Assembly (NCBI GenBank): GCA_937877675.1
Contig: CALEIS010000051.1
Location: 1-58,755 of the forward strand
DNA: 58,755 bases
Direction: 5' to 3'
Source of the DNA: an uncultured Clostridia bacterium
GTDB lineage: Bacteria; Bacillota; Clostridia; Oscillospirales; Acutalibacteraceae
The notes under the pieces: generated by a model
Told to the model about the DNA's origin: nothing
Databases searched by the model: none
What the model saw: the letters and a program-made list of their open reading frames with translations, nothing else
Translations under genes and position numbers: made by a program
In this document: positions 1-8,988 of the stretch, in pieces
How the letters are laid out: every line of letters begins with the position of its first letter
How positions within the stretch are numbered: position 1 is the stretch's first letter

Positions 1-2
1 AT

Positions 3-368
3 GCTTGGGAAAATTATGTACCTGAGGATTATCCACCACTTCTTCGTCCAATGGAACCACATATTCGTGAGGTTTACAGAAGACTTAAAATGGAATTACC
101 AAATACACAGATTCTTTACCTTATGCCATTTATGATTGATGCAGTTGAATCAAAATTCCCATTCCATAAAAAACTTGACGAATACCGTGAAATACTTAAA
201 AATGTTGCACTTGAGAATGGTGCTTTGGTTCTTGATATGCAAGAAGTTTTTTATGAAGCACAAAAGTCAATCGAACCAAAAGCCCTTGCCATCGACGGAA
301 TTCATCCAACGAATCTTGGACACAAGGTTATGGCAGATGCAGTTGAAAAGATGTTTAATTATAATTAG
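3..368 (+). CDS. SGNH/GDSL-type hydrolase, 3' part (5' end outside window)
   Basis: The frame is open from the left edge, so this is the last 121 residues of a longer protein; the first in-frame ATG at 51 is internal. SGNH hydrolases are esterases or lipases with a Ser-Asp-His triad, often deacetylating sugars or cleaving acyl esters. The C-terminal block V is visible as DGIHPTNLGH, carrying the catalytic Asp and His. The nucleophile and oxyanion blocks lie outside the window. The gene ends at a strong terminator and heads a region of secreted hydrolases. The substrate cannot be inferred. Confidence 0.75.
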   Translation, partial: AWENYVPEDYPPLLRPMEPHIREVYRRLKMELPNTQILYLMPFMIDAVESKFPFHKKLDEYREILKNVALENGALVLDMQEVFYEAQKSIEPKALAIDGIHPTNLGHKVMADAVEKMFNYN

Positions 369-410
369 GTATGACCTTGAACTAAAAATATCCTACTTTA
401 AAATATTTGT

Positions 411-441
411 CCCCCTTGGAATTCCCAAGGGGATTTTTTTT
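411..441 (+). terminator. Intrinsic terminator after SGNH hydrolase
   Basis: CCCCTTGG (412-419) pairs perfectly with CCAAGGGG (425-432) across a five-base loop and is followed by eight T residues (434-441). Confidence 0.9.
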
Positions 442-462
442 ACCCTCCATTGCATAAAACTA

Positions 463-491
463 TTGCAATCTCTTTTTTTAGGGTTTATACT
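463..491 (+). promoter_or_regulatory. SigA-type promoter for the propeller-like gene
   Basis: TTGCAA (463-468), a 17-base spacer and TATACT (486-491) lie 32 bases before the start codon at 524. The same pair of hexamers at the same spacing occurs before the sulfatase and the aldo/keto reductase. Confidence 0.7.
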
Positions 492-523
492 GAAATTATC
501 TTATATGTATTGGTGGTATTACA

Positions 524-1399
524 ATGTTCGTTTCAGCAGATATTCAATCAATTTTTCAATCTATCTGGGCAATTTTCAGTTCACTCATTCTTTTGATTTC
601 AGGTTTTATAAATGGTGGAGATGTTCATTCTTCTCCAAAGGCAGAACTTGTTAGAAGTGAACAATTTACTCTTGATGAAGCGTTACTTATGAGTCAGGGA
701 ATTACAACGGATGGTGAATATTTTTATACAGCAGGTTCAATTGCAGCCTTGGACCTTGTTGGGATGGCAAAGTGGACAGCCGATGGCTTTGAAAAGGTAA
801 TTTCAACTCATGACGCTATTCCAAAGGAAATCAAAGAAAAATATAACAGTGACCACATTGGTGGTATCAGTTATTATGATGGAAAAATTTACGCTGCAAC
901 AGAAGATGCATCAGATACCTATAACCTTATTCTCATTTACGATGCAGAAACACTTGAATTTACAGGCGAATACTATGACCTTGGCACAGAACATCTTGAT
1001 GATGGTATTCCTTACTGTGCAGTTGATGGAAAAAACGGATACCTTTACACATCACAATTCCATGAAACTGATTGTATTTTAGCTTACAACCTTGATGATA
1101 TGACTTTCTCACATAAAATTATGCTTTCTGAACCAATTGACAGAATTCAGGGTGCAGAGTATTATAACGGATTCCTCTATATGTCATATGATGTTGAAGG
1201 TTCTGCAACAGAAAAGGTACAGATAGTTGATGTGAAAACAGGTAAGGTTGAAACACTTTTTGAAAGAACAGTTAGTGGTCGTGACCACGAAGCTGAGGAT
1301 TTAACAATTTATCCTATGGAAGATGGTTCATACATACACATAGCAGATTATGATAAACTTGTTTCTGTTACTATCAGACATTATTCTTACGAGAAATAA
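524..1399 (+). CDS. Secreted or membrane-anchored beta-propeller-like protein, function unknown
   Basis: The 291-residue product has an N-terminal hydrophobic segment at about residues 8-27 with no preceding basic residues, then a soluble part. That part contains repeated short strand-like units such as GGISYYDGKIYAA, NGYLYTS and NGFLYMSYD, each about 40-50 residues apart. This spacing is typical of beta-propellers of the YncE/DUF-type. I see no catalytic motif. The start is supported by GGTGGT about 7 bases upstream and by the promoter at 463-491. It is a single-gene unit bounded by terminators on both sides and converges on a secreted metallophosphoesterase. Function is unknown; a ligand-binding or scaffold role on the cell surface is possible. 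Confidence 0.7.
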   Translation: MFVSADIQSIFQSIWAIFSSLILLISGFINGGDVHSSPKAELVRSEQFTLDEALLMSQGITTDGEYFYTAGSIAALDLVGMAKWTADGFEKVISTHDAIPKEIKEKYNSDHIGGISYYDGKIYAATEDASDTYNLILIYDAETLEFTGEYYDLGTEHLDDGIPYCAVDGKNGYLYTSQFHETDCILAYNLDDMTFSHKIMLSEPIDRIQGAEYYNGFLYMSYDVEGSATEKVQIVDVKTGKVETLFERTVSGRDHEAEDLTIYPMEDGSYIHIADYDKLVSVTIRHYSYEK

Positions 1400-1407
1400 C
1401 TAAAATT

Positions 1408-1440
1408 AATCCCCTTGGAGTCTTCCAAGGGGATTTTTTT
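1408..1440. terminator. Bidirectional terminator between convergent genes
   Basis: A 12-bp perfect stem (1408-1419 with 1424-1435) and a four-base loop are followed by a T run on the plus strand. On the minus strand the hairpin is followed by a weaker AATTTTAG tail. It resembles the terminator at 411-441 in sequence. Confidence 0.88.
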
Positions 1441-2755
1441 ATTCAACTATTATAGTTTGTATAATTGTGTCACCTTTCTTTGCGTAAGGGCTGTATGCAA
1501 CAATTTTCACTCTATATTCTCCAGAGTCTAGTTGACCTAAATTTACAGAAACATCATCATCTGTGGCACGGACATATTCTGAAATAACAGTTTGCTCATA
1601 AACCACCTTGAATTTTTTTGTTACTATAATTTTATAGTCTTCTGCAGGAAAATAGCCTTTAGCTTCAGGGAATGAAATAATGGTGTCACCATTCTCATTA
1701 ACCTGAGAATTTACAGTCACATTTTCTGGGAATTCAGGAGCAGTATCAAGAGCTTCTTGTCTTTCCCAACTGTAAGTTCTTTTTGAAACATCACTTAAAT
1801 TGGTGAAATAATATTCAATATCTGGGAAGAACATTCTGTTCTCAATGTCGTAGAGTCGCATTTTAACATTGCCATTAGCATCACACTCAACGAGCCAAGC
1901 GCCACCTGATTTTCCAGGAGCATCTTTGTCACCATCAATGTAGTTTAAGTTGCCCATGAATGCTGATAAAGAGCCACAACCAACTGCTGTGAATTCACCT
2001 TGCCATACGCTTCTTGGGTCACTTGCAGCATAATGTGAGTGACCTGAGAAATTAACAACCTGAGGGTATAAGCTCAAAACAGCTCTTGTATCTATGTCAC
2101 CCCAGTTTCCACTACCATAAACAGTCATAGCAGGGTGTGGGTGCTGATAAACGAAAATAGGTTTGTCAGGGTCTTCTTTTGTTGCTTTATAAAGTCTTTC
2201 ATTGAGCCATTTTGTTTTACCACTGAAAGTCTTACCATTGTCATCGTATGAAACACCAATGAAGTGGTAACCATTGATGACAATGTCTGTGTCAACATCT
2301 TCATTTACGTATTTGCGATAAACATCATAGCCAACAGTTGCATCTACATCACGGTAGTCAATAAACTCGTGGTTTCCGAGTACAGCAAGTAATTGGGTTT
2401 CATCTTTTTTGTTTTCGTTAATTATTTTATTGAACATCTCATACTCTTTCTCTGCACCACCACCAGTAAAGTCACCGGCAACAATAACAGCATCGAGAGC
2501 TTTGTATTCACAACCTTCTGCATATTCATACATATCATTGAATAAATTTGCAAATCTGATTGCTGCTTCCTGTGTTTCATCACCATTAAGGTGAATGTCT
2601 GAGCATACAACAAAGCGTACAACTGGTGTAAAGTCGTCAGGAGTCTGCACCTCATCTTCCCCAGTTACGCCACCGCCAATGCCTGTGAAAGAGAATAGAA
2701 TACTAAACACAACGGAAAGAAATTTAAAGATAATTTGTGAAAAGAAATTTGTCAT
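1439..2755 (-). CDS. Secreted calcineurin-like metallophosphoesterase with C-terminal FN3-like domain
   Basis: This 438-residue phosphoesterase has the full dinuclear metal motif set: SDIH with D53 and H55, GD at 94-95, GNHE at 127-130, H205 in YQHPH and GHSH at 238-241. The N-terminus has a hydrophobic stretch (about residues 3-28) followed by a Gly-rich linker, so the enzyme is exported or anchored outside. Residues from about 340 to the end form a strand-rich module resembling fibronectin type III. The start follows GAGGG at good spacing, and a promoter lies just upstream. Two other metallophosphoesterases occur in the first 24 kb. The substrate (nucleotide, phospholipid head group or wall phosphodiester) cannot be told from sequence. 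Confidence 0.88.
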   Translation of the reverse strand: MTNFFSQIIFKFLSVVFSILFSFTGIGGGVTGEDEVQTPDDFTPVVRFVVCSDIHLNGDETQEAAIRFANLFNDMYEYAEGCEYKALDAVIVAGDFTGGGAEKEYEMFNKIINENKKDETQLLAVLGNHEFIDYRDVDATVGYDVYRKYVNEDVDTDIVINGYHFIGVSYDDNGKTFSGKTKWLNERLYKATKEDPDKPIFVYQHPHPAMTVYGSGNWGDIDTRAVLSLYPQVVNFSGHSHYAASDPRSVWQGEFTAVGCGSLSAFMGNLNYIDGDKDAPGKSGGAWLVECDANGNVKMRLYDIENRMFFPDIEYYFTNLSDVSKRTYSWERQEALDTAPEFPENVTVNSQVNENGDTIISFPEAKGYFPAEDYKIIVTKKFKVVYEQTVISEYVRATDDDVSVNLGQLDSGEYRVKIVAYSPYAKKGDTIIQTIIVE

Positions 2756-2784
2756 AATAATCCCTCATTTCAATTATTAAATTG

Positions 2785-2812
2785 ATTATATCACAACAAT
2801 CAGAAATTTCAA
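2785..2812 (-). promoter_or_regulatory. Promoter for the metallophosphoesterase at 1439-2755
   Basis: Read on the minus strand, TTGAAA (2812-2807), a 16-base spacer and TATAAT (2790-2785) precede the start. TGA directly before TATAAT matches an extended -10 element. Confidence 0.7.
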
Positions 2813-2875
2813 ATGTTTTATTATATATAGTATATAAAAAGAGTGGGATTAAGGTCAAAATTACCTTTTTTATCC

Positions 2876-2904
2876 TTGACGGAATTAATAGGTGGTGATA
2901 TGAT
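2876..2904 (+). promoter_or_regulatory. Promoter for the Big2-domain protein
   Basis: TTGACG (2876-2881), 17 bases and TATGAT (2899-2904) give an untranslated leader of roughly 65-70 bases before the start at 2978. The region 2756-2977 holds this promoter and the divergent one; I see no RNA gene in it. Confidence 0.6.
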
Positions 2905-2977
2905 AGTAATGAGTTATTGTGATAAAAAGACAAGGGGTTTTGTCGCAAAAATCAAAAAAGTAAAAGGGGAATTATGT

Positions 2978-5596
2978 ATGAAAAAAGTTATTGCAATTGT
3001 TCTCTCACTGACACTTTTATTAGGAGTTTTTGCTCCTATCACAGCAAGTGCTACTTTTTGGAAGGATGACGCAGCTTTGCGCCTTATCGTTCCTGAAAAT
3101 TGGGAAATGTGTGTTGGTGACAGCCGAACAGTGGACTATGCTATGGCAGATACTGAAAATAGAATGCTTACATGGTCAGTAAGTCCTTCCGATGTTGCTT
3201 CGGTTGACATGTGGGGACGTGTTACAGCACTCAAAGAGGGTAAGGCAACAGTTACAGCTAGAAACTCAGACGGTATCAAGGATAGCGTTACTCTTAATGT
3301 TGTCAATACTCCAACAAAATTAGCAGACAGAGCAGATAAAGTGGACTACACACTTGGTGCTGTTGCAGAGGGTGATAACCTTCAAAAGGTTGTTACAAGA
3401 TACGAACTTGGTGACAAGAATGTTCCTGCTAAGGTAAAGAATACAAACAATTATGCAAATGCACAGACAGCAACAACAAAAGACGGTGCTGTTTGGATAA
3501 TCACTGACTACGGTGTTCTCAGAACTTATGACAAGGCAACAAATGAAAGAGATATAGAACAACGTTTTATGGGTGACAGATATTTCTATTCTGCTGATAC
3601 AGGTGATGGCAAAGTACTTGCAATATTTGCTGACGGCAAAAATGGTATTTGGACAGTAATGGCAGAAGGCTATTCTCACATTGAGATGGTTGAAATGAAT
3701 GGTACTGAAAAAGCTGAAGTTTTGAACGAGCAGACTTGGAAATATGTTGCAAGACGTGGCATGGTTTCAAATGCTTACTTTATAGATGGTGAATGGAAAC
3801 CAGAAGAAAGCGACAATGATGGTCTTTGGACATCAATGTATGCTGGTGGTGAACTTATGCGATATTCAGTGCTTAAGAATGACCCTAATGCAACACCAGA
3901 AGAAATCGAAAATGCAAGAAGAACAGCAACTCTTTCAACAGAAGCAGTTCTTTTCCTTACATATATTTCAATGCGTCAAGGAACAGTTCAGTCTTATAAC
4001 CGTGCTCAGAGAAGTGGTACTGTAACAGACCTTGAAACAGGTAAATATTATACTAGCGAGGCAACTCTTGTTGGTGGTGACTATTCACAGGATATCCCAT
4101 ATGATAGCCCTGCTAAAATGTTTGATAAGATGTATAAGAACTATATGCTTTTCGGTGTACGTACTTATCTTCAGAAACCATCTGACAACCTTGAACTCTT
4201 CAATACTGAGGGTTGGGCTGACCCACTTAAATATGATGGCGAATATGCAATGCGTACAAGAAACCTTGAAGGATTCTGGGCAAGAACATATTCTTTCAAA
4301 GATGAAAATAATGACTTCGATGCCTATGCTTACTGGTCACATAATGGTGACGGAACAGCAACAGGTGTTTCAACAAAGACATATGATGACGGAAGTGACT
4401 TCCTTCTTCACGGCGAAAACTATCGTGGACTTAAAGTAGATGCATCTGGTGAAATCCCTCAGAGACTTTGGGATGACCTTATCGGTGAAGGCAGAACAAT
4501 TGAAGATATCTTCTATAAAGGTGATACAAGCTCTGACGAAATCATTGGTCATGTATTCCTTTATAAACTTGCATATGACATTCTTGGTCCAGAAGACCCT
4601 GAACTTGCAGCTCTCATTGTAAACACAATGGATAAGTTTGCACAGCACCTTGTTGATAACTCTTACAACCTTGTTGATGGCTCAGGTCAGCCAACAACTT
4701 GGGCAAAATTCTCAAGAACTTATATGCACAATGGTCAGGTTCTTGGTGGTGCTCCTCTTAACGCTCTTGTTATCCTTTCTGTATTTAAGGTTGCAGCTCA
4801 CGTTACAGGTTATCAGAAGTGGGAAGACGAATATAGAATGGCAGCTTTTGACGAACAGTATCAGTATGCTAAGCTTATGACTCAGGAACGTGAAAGATAC
4901 AACCTTGCAATTCTTGAATATGCAAACAGCGTATCTCCAGTTCTTGGCTACATTCTCCGTCCTTTAGTAGGTACAGAAGCATTCGACACAATTTACAGAA
5001 TGATTCTCAACTATTCTGACGAAGAAATGGCTATGCTTGGTTTCTACATTTTGTTCCAGCTTGAAGATGATGAGGAACTTCTTGGATATTATAAAGAGGC
5101 TTTGGGTGACTGGTGGTTCTCAATGAGTTACAGTGAAAATCCTCTTTGGTATTATATTTACCAGCTTGCATATCCTAACGAAGAAATGACTGACGAATAT
5201 GGTAACAGTCTTATTGAGGTTGCTTCATGGTCACTTTCACGTCATCCTCTTGATTTAAGAAGATTCCTTGCAACAAACGATAATCGTGATGATATTTATG
5301 AACTTGACCTTGATGATGTAGGCATTGGCGGAACAAGTGAACTTTCATTTGACCCTGATGAGTTTACACCTGCATTCTGGAATTCAGATGTTGACGTATT
5401 TAAGATGGTTGGTCTTGTATGTGGTCTTGGCAGATATGAATGGTCTGTTGCAGCACCTGATGAAAGAGCATTCCATAAATACAACGGTTCAACATTTGAA
5501 ATCAACAATGCTCACAACCCTGGTGAAATGGAAGGTTCAACAACTTATTCACTTCCATATTGGATGGGCAGATATCACGGTATGCTTAAAGGCTAA
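2978..5596 (+). CDS. Large secreted Big2-domain protein, function unknown
   Basis: The 872-residue product starts with a clear signal peptide (MKKVIAIVLSLTLLL, cleavage probably after ASA). A start at the ATG at 2978 is chosen because AGGGGA sits 7 bases upstream; the frame extends further 5' without an RBS. Residues of about 35-110 match a bacterial Ig-like group 2 (Big2) domain, with the typical endings VTALKEGKATVTA. The next 100-150 residues (AVWIITDYGVLRTYD, NGIWTVMAEGY) look like propeller blades. The remaining 600 residues are rich in aromatic and acidic residues and mostly helical, possibly an alpha/alpha toroid. I find no sortase motif or recognisable catalytic signature. It may bind or degrade a surface polymer, but I do not assign a function. 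Confidence 0.8.
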   Translation: MKKVIAIVLSLTLLLGVFAPITASATFWKDDAALRLIVPENWEMCVGDSRTVDYAMADTENRMLTWSVSPSDVASVDMWGRVTALKEGKATVTARNSDGIKDSVTLNVVNTPTKLADRADKVDYTLGAVAEGDNLQKVVTRYELGDKNVPAKVKNTNNYANAQTATTKDGAVWIITDYGVLRTYDKATNERDIEQRFMGDRYFYSADTGDGKVLAIFADGKNGIWTVMAEGYSHIEMVEMNGTEKAEVLNEQTWKYVARRGMVSNAYFIDGEWKPEESDNDGLWTSMYAGGELMRYSVLKNDPNATPEEIENARRTATLSTEAVLFLTYISMRQGTVQSYNRAQRSGTVTDLETGKYYTSEATLVGGDYSQDIPYDSPAKMFDKMYKNYMLFGVRTYLQKPSDNLELFNTEGWADPLKYDGEYAMRTRNLEGFWARTYSFKDENNDFDAYAYWSHNGDGTATGVSTKTYDDGSDFLLHGENYRGLKVDASGEIPQRLWDDLIGEGRTIEDIFYKGDTSSDEIIGHVFLYKLAYDILGPEDPELAALIVNTMDKFAQHLVDNSYNLVDGSGQPTTWAKFSRTYMHNGQVLGGAPLNALVILSVFKVAAHVTGYQKWEDEYRMAAFDEQYQYAKLMTQERERYNLAILEYANSVSPVLGYILRPLVGTEAFDTIYRMILNYSDEEMAMLGFYILFQLEDDEELLGYYKEALGDWWFSMSYSENPLWYYIYQLAYPNEEMTDEYGNSLIEVASWSLSRHPLDLRRFLATNDNRDDIYELDLDDVGIGGTSELSFDPDEFTPAFWNSDVDVFKMVGLVCGLGRYEWSVAAPDERAFHKYNGSTFEINNAHNPGEMEGSTTYSLPYWMGRYHGMLKG

Positions 5597-5638
5597 ATAA
5601 TAAAAACAATTTTCCAAATTGTATTGAATAGTAGAAGG

Positions 5639-5675
5639 AGTCAACACTTTTTCAGTGTTGACTCTTTTTGTTTTT
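5639..5675 (+). terminator. Intrinsic terminator after the Big2 protein
   Basis: AGTCAACACT (5639-5648) pairs with AGTGTTGACT (5654-5663); T-rich sequence follows to 5675. Confidence 0.88.
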
Positions 5676-5701
5676 GTAGTTAAAAAAATTAATTTATAAG
5701 T

Positions 5702-5730
5702 TTGACAATAGCTTATTTTGGTAGTAGAAT
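5702..5730 (+). promoter_or_regulatory. Promoter for the second metallophosphoesterase
   Basis: A consensus TTGACA (5702-5707), 17 bases and TAGAAT (5725-5730) lie about 30 bases before the start. Confidence 0.75.
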
Positions 5731-5759
5731 TATTGTGTATTATATTGGGAGGGAAAATT

Positions 5760-6956
5760 ATGAAAAAGATAATTTCAATTCTTTTATGCATGATTCTCGT
5801 TTTCTCTAGCACTATTGTTGGTTTTGCAGCAGCTCCATGGGAGAAAGATGTGCTTAGATTTGACGAAAATGGTGAGTTTAAAATTTTCAATATCTGCGAC
5901 ATTCAGGACAATTATCCTATTAGCAGAACTACCGTTGCATTTATTAAGGATATGATTAGACTTCATGAGCCTGATTTGGTTGTTCTTGGCGGTGATAACT
6001 CAGTAGCCCCAAAGGAACAGAAGGCTGAAGCAATTAAGGAAATATGTGAGATTTTTGTTGAAACAAAAACATATTTCACATTTGTTTTCGGTAATCACGA
6101 TGATGAACAGGGCGTTTCACGTGAAGAACTTTTTAAGATGTATAAACTTTATGGTGGAAAATACTGCCTTGCATATGATGCAGTTCCAGGACTTACAGGT
6201 GTTGGCACTCATAACCTCACTGTAAAGAGTTCTGATGGTAAAAAAGTTGCTTATAATCTTTATATGTTTGATTCCAACTCTTATGCTTATGATGAAAATG
6301 GTAACGAACTTGGATATGACTGTGTTCACCCAGACCAGATTGAATGGTATAAAAAAACATCAGCATCACTTAAAGCTAAGAATGGTGGAAAAGTTGTAAA
6401 TGCTATGGCTTTCCAGCATATTATCGTTCAGGAAATTTACGAAGAGATGTTCTATGAATTCCCATTTGCTCTCGGTGAAGCAACTGTTAATTTCGACGGA
6501 CAGTCTTACACATATTTACCATATGTACATAATATCAAAGATGGTTTCCTTCTTGAAGCACCATGTGCGGGATACTACAACTACGGTCAATTTGATGCAT
6601 TTGTGGAAACAGGTGATGTCGTTGCTGTTTTCTCAGGTCACGACCATCTTAACTCCTTTACCGTTGAGAAGGATGGAGTTGATATTGTAAATACTCCTAC
6701 TTGTACATTTAACTCATATGGTGACCCTGCAACAAGAGGTATCCGTATGTTGACAATCAATGAATCTGACACATCTGTTTATAAATCAGATTTGCTTACA
6801 GTTTCTGAATACATTTTTAATGGTGGAAAACATCTCGTTGATTTAGGTGATTATTCAGTGGCTGAAGCTGCTCTTGGCCTTTTTGAAGCAAGATTCTTTA
6901 AGGCTTATTTCCAACTTACTGATATAGTTTACACTCTTACTGGTCTTAGATTGTAA
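5760..6956 (+). CDS. Secreted metallophosphoesterase with Gln in motif I
   Basis: This 398-residue secreted phosphoesterase begins with a signal peptide (MKKIISILLCMILVFSS, cleavage near GFAAA). GGGAGGG 6 bases upstream fixes the ATG at 5760. Metal motifs are visible: D47-x-Q49, GGD at 77-79, GNHD at 111-114, H220 in AFQH and GHDH at 293-296. Motif I has Gln where most family members have His; related bacterial proteins with DxQ are known, so the enzyme is probably active but belongs to a distinct subfamily. The C-terminal 20 residues form a hydrophobic, aromatic helix (RFFKAYFQLTDIVYTL). It has its own promoter and is followed by a gene with a separate start. Confidence 0.85.
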   Translation: MKKIISILLCMILVFSSTIVGFAAAPWEKDVLRFDENGEFKIFNICDIQDNYPISRTTVAFIKDMIRLHEPDLVVLGGDNSVAPKEQKAEAIKEICEIFVETKTYFTFVFGNHDDEQGVSREELFKMYKLYGGKYCLAYDAVPGLTGVGTHNLTVKSSDGKKVAYNLYMFDSNSYAYDENGNELGYDCVHPDQIEWYKKTSASLKAKNGGKVVNAMAFQHIIVQEIYEEMFYEFPFALGEATVNFDGQSYTYLPYVHNIKDGFLLEAPCAGYYNYGQFDAFVETGDVVAVFSGHDHLNSFTVEKDGVDIVNTPTCTFNSYGDPATRGIRMLTINESDTSVYKSDLLTVSEYIFNGGKHLVDLGDYSVAEAALGLFEARFFKAYFQLTDIVYTLTGLRL

Positions 6957-7013
6957 AATATTGTTATCTTTATATTAGGATATATTTAACAGTACCTGAA
7001 AGGGGTTAAAGAA

Positions 7014-8954
7014 ATGAAAAAGTTTATTGCAATTATTCTTGTTCTTGCAATGGTTGTACCTATGGCGTTGGTTCCTGCAACTGCAACTGAAAAAACTCCA
7101 GATGTTGTTGTTGCCAGTATGGAAAGTGCTTTTGTAGAGGGTGAAAACAGCCTTGTTGTTTTTGTAACAGGTATCGGACAGAGTTATTCATACCTTTTTG
7201 ATGAAAGTTATACACAAGAAGGTGCTTTTGAAAATGGCACTCTTCAGGATTATGAAAACTATGCTCCTCTTATTGCAGAAGGAAAATATAGTGCAAGATG
7301 GAACCTTTTTAACTCAATGGATGAAGCATTTTCAGATTTATCTACTATCGCTGCAATAGCAAGTGTTGCAACCGGACTTATAACATCCGCTTCTATAGGA
7401 AAATGTGTTATAAACGAAAAATCTGTTAAGACAGTTGTTCGTAATCTTTTTAAATTCAATCTTGTTGATGAAAATGGTAATGCTCACCCTAGAGTTGTAA
7501 CTCCAAGATATACAATGCCTGTTTCCCAGTATCCTTGGGCAGAAGGTGAAGATGGAGAGTTACGTAGCGAAGCAAGAGAACGCTTCTATTCATCAATTCC
7601 TTGTGAAGATATAGCAAAAGAGAAGTTTGGTGAAAACTTTGAAGATTATCTTTATGTTTTCAATTATAATGCCTTCTCATATACATCAAAGAATGTTGAA
7701 GGTCTTCACGAGTTCATTGAAACAATTCTCAAAGATAATAAAGTAGGAGCAAAGGATGTTGTTCTTGTTCCTATGAGTATGGGTGCATCTGTTACAACTG
7801 CTTATATTGATGCATATCCAACAAAGGCAGAAAATCACCTTAGAAGAGTTGTTAGTATCGTAGGTGCATGGGACGGCTCAGAAGTTGTTGCGGATATGCT
7901 TACTCAGAGTTATTGTGAGCCAATGTCTGCAGACCTTTTCTATAATGGTCTTATCAGTGACCTTGTAGGCGAACCTTGGGGTTATCTCGTGAATGTTGCA
8001 CTTCGTGTAGCACCTAAACAAGTTCTCCGTGACTTTATTGATATGGCTCTAAGAGCTCTTGCATCAGAACTTTTCGGAAGAACTCCATCACTTAGTAATA
8101 TGGCTCCTCTCGCAAGATATGACGAGGTTATGGCTACAGGCTTTATCACATCCGATGTTGTAAGAAAAGAAGTTGACGATTTCTATGCCGCAAAGTCAAG
8201 ACTTCATCAGAATATTGCAAACCTTCAGGCAGAAGGTGTAACATTCTCATTTATTTCAGGTTATGGTCTTACATTTGGTGCTTGTACACCTGATTATAGT
8301 CTTTTTGGTTTTATGAAGAGTGCTCCTACAACAAACTCTGATGAAATCATCAATATCGATTCAACTGCTCCTGGTACATCTTTCGTGCCATACGGAACAA
8401 AATTTGAAGACACCAAGGGTAGAGAGCTTTCACCTGATGGTTCTATCGATATTTCAACTTGTCTTTATAAGGATTCAACTTGGTATTTTTATGAGCAGAA
8501 GCACGAGCTTGAACATAACAGTACAGCTCTTTCACTTGCTCTTAACCTTGCAACAGGTCATGTAACAACTGTTGAAAGTTGTGACGACCCTAACGGAGAA
8601 TATTATTATCCACAGTTCAATGAGGCAAGAAACTTAAAACCTCTTAAGTGGTATAAAGAAGACCTCGAAAAATATTGTGAAGAAACAGGTTATGTTTTAA
8701 CTGCAGAACAGGAAGCAATTCTCAAAGAGGCAGATGAAATGTCAAAGAGAACAGTTAATGATGTTGAAAAGGACAATGCAATCATTGAAAAAGTTCATGA
8801 TATGCTTGTTGAAATCGGCGTCTATGAGCCTGAAGCAGAGCCAAGTACAGGGGATAAAATCCTTAACATAGCTCTCAAAGGACTTAACGATTTTGTGTAT
8901 TTCGTATTTGGTCCAAAAGGCTTTGCAGATTTCACATTCTTTAAGCTTAGATAA
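7014..8954 (+). CDS. Secreted alpha/beta-hydrolase-fold protein
   Basis: The 646-residue product has a signal peptide (MKKFIAIILVLAMVVPMAL, cleavage around ATATA). VVFVTGIGQS near residue 50 fits an oxyanion-hole strand, and VPMSMGAS places a likely nucleophile at S255 in a serine hydrolase elbow that has Met-Ser-Met-Gly rather than the usual Gly-x-Ser-x-Gly. A candidate late His occurs in ATGHVTT. The large size suggests lid insertions, as in lipases. The C-terminus carries another hydrophobic aromatic segment (LNDFVYFVFGPKGF). AAAGGGG supports the start, and a terminator follows. A lipid or ester substrate is plausible but not shown. Confidence 0.65.
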   Translation: MKKFIAIILVLAMVVPMALVPATATEKTPDVVVASMESAFVEGENSLVVFVTGIGQSYSYLFDESYTQEGAFENGTLQDYENYAPLIAEGKYSARWNLFNSMDEAFSDLSTIAAIASVATGLITSASIGKCVINEKSVKTVVRNLFKFNLVDENGNAHPRVVTPRYTMPVSQYPWAEGEDGELRSEARERFYSSIPCEDIAKEKFGENFEDYLYVFNYNAFSYTSKNVEGLHEFIETILKDNKVGAKDVVLVPMSMGASVTTAYIDAYPTKAENHLRRVVSIVGAWDGSEVVADMLTQSYCEPMSADLFYNGLISDLVGEPWGYLVNVALRVAPKQVLRDFIDMALRALASELFGRTPSLSNMAPLARYDEVMATGFITSDVVRKEVDDFYAAKSRLHQNIANLQAEGVTFSFISGYGLTFGACTPDYSLFGFMKSAPTTNSDEIINIDSTAPGTSFVPYGTKFEDTKGRELSPDGSIDISTCLYKDSTWYFYEQKHELEHNSTALSLALNLATGHVTTVESCDDPNGEYYYPQFNEARNLKPLKWYKEDLEKYCEETGYVLTAEQEAILKEADEMSKRTVNDVEKDNAIIEKVHDMLVEIGVYEPEAEPSTGDKILNIALKGLNDFVYFVFGPKGFADFTFFKLR

Positions 8955-8960
8955 AAAATT

Positions 8961-8985
8961 TCCCACCTGAAAAGGTGGGATTTTT
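8961..8985 (+). terminator. Intrinsic terminator with GAAA loop
   Basis: TCCCACCT and AGGTGGGA form an 8-bp stem closed by a GAAA tetraloop and followed by five T residues. The tail runs within 3 bases of the next -35 element. Confidence 0.9.
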
Positions 8986-8988
8986 ATA

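Noticed and set aside
2843..2977. Upstream extension of the Big2 protein frame
   Set aside because: The extra 45 codons have no signal-peptide character, overlap the promoter, and the AGGGGA site fits the ATG at 2978.
5296..5902. Open frames antisense to the Big2 and metallophosphoesterase genes
   Set aside because: They mirror coding sequence of real genes, cross a terminator, and have no RBS or domain features.
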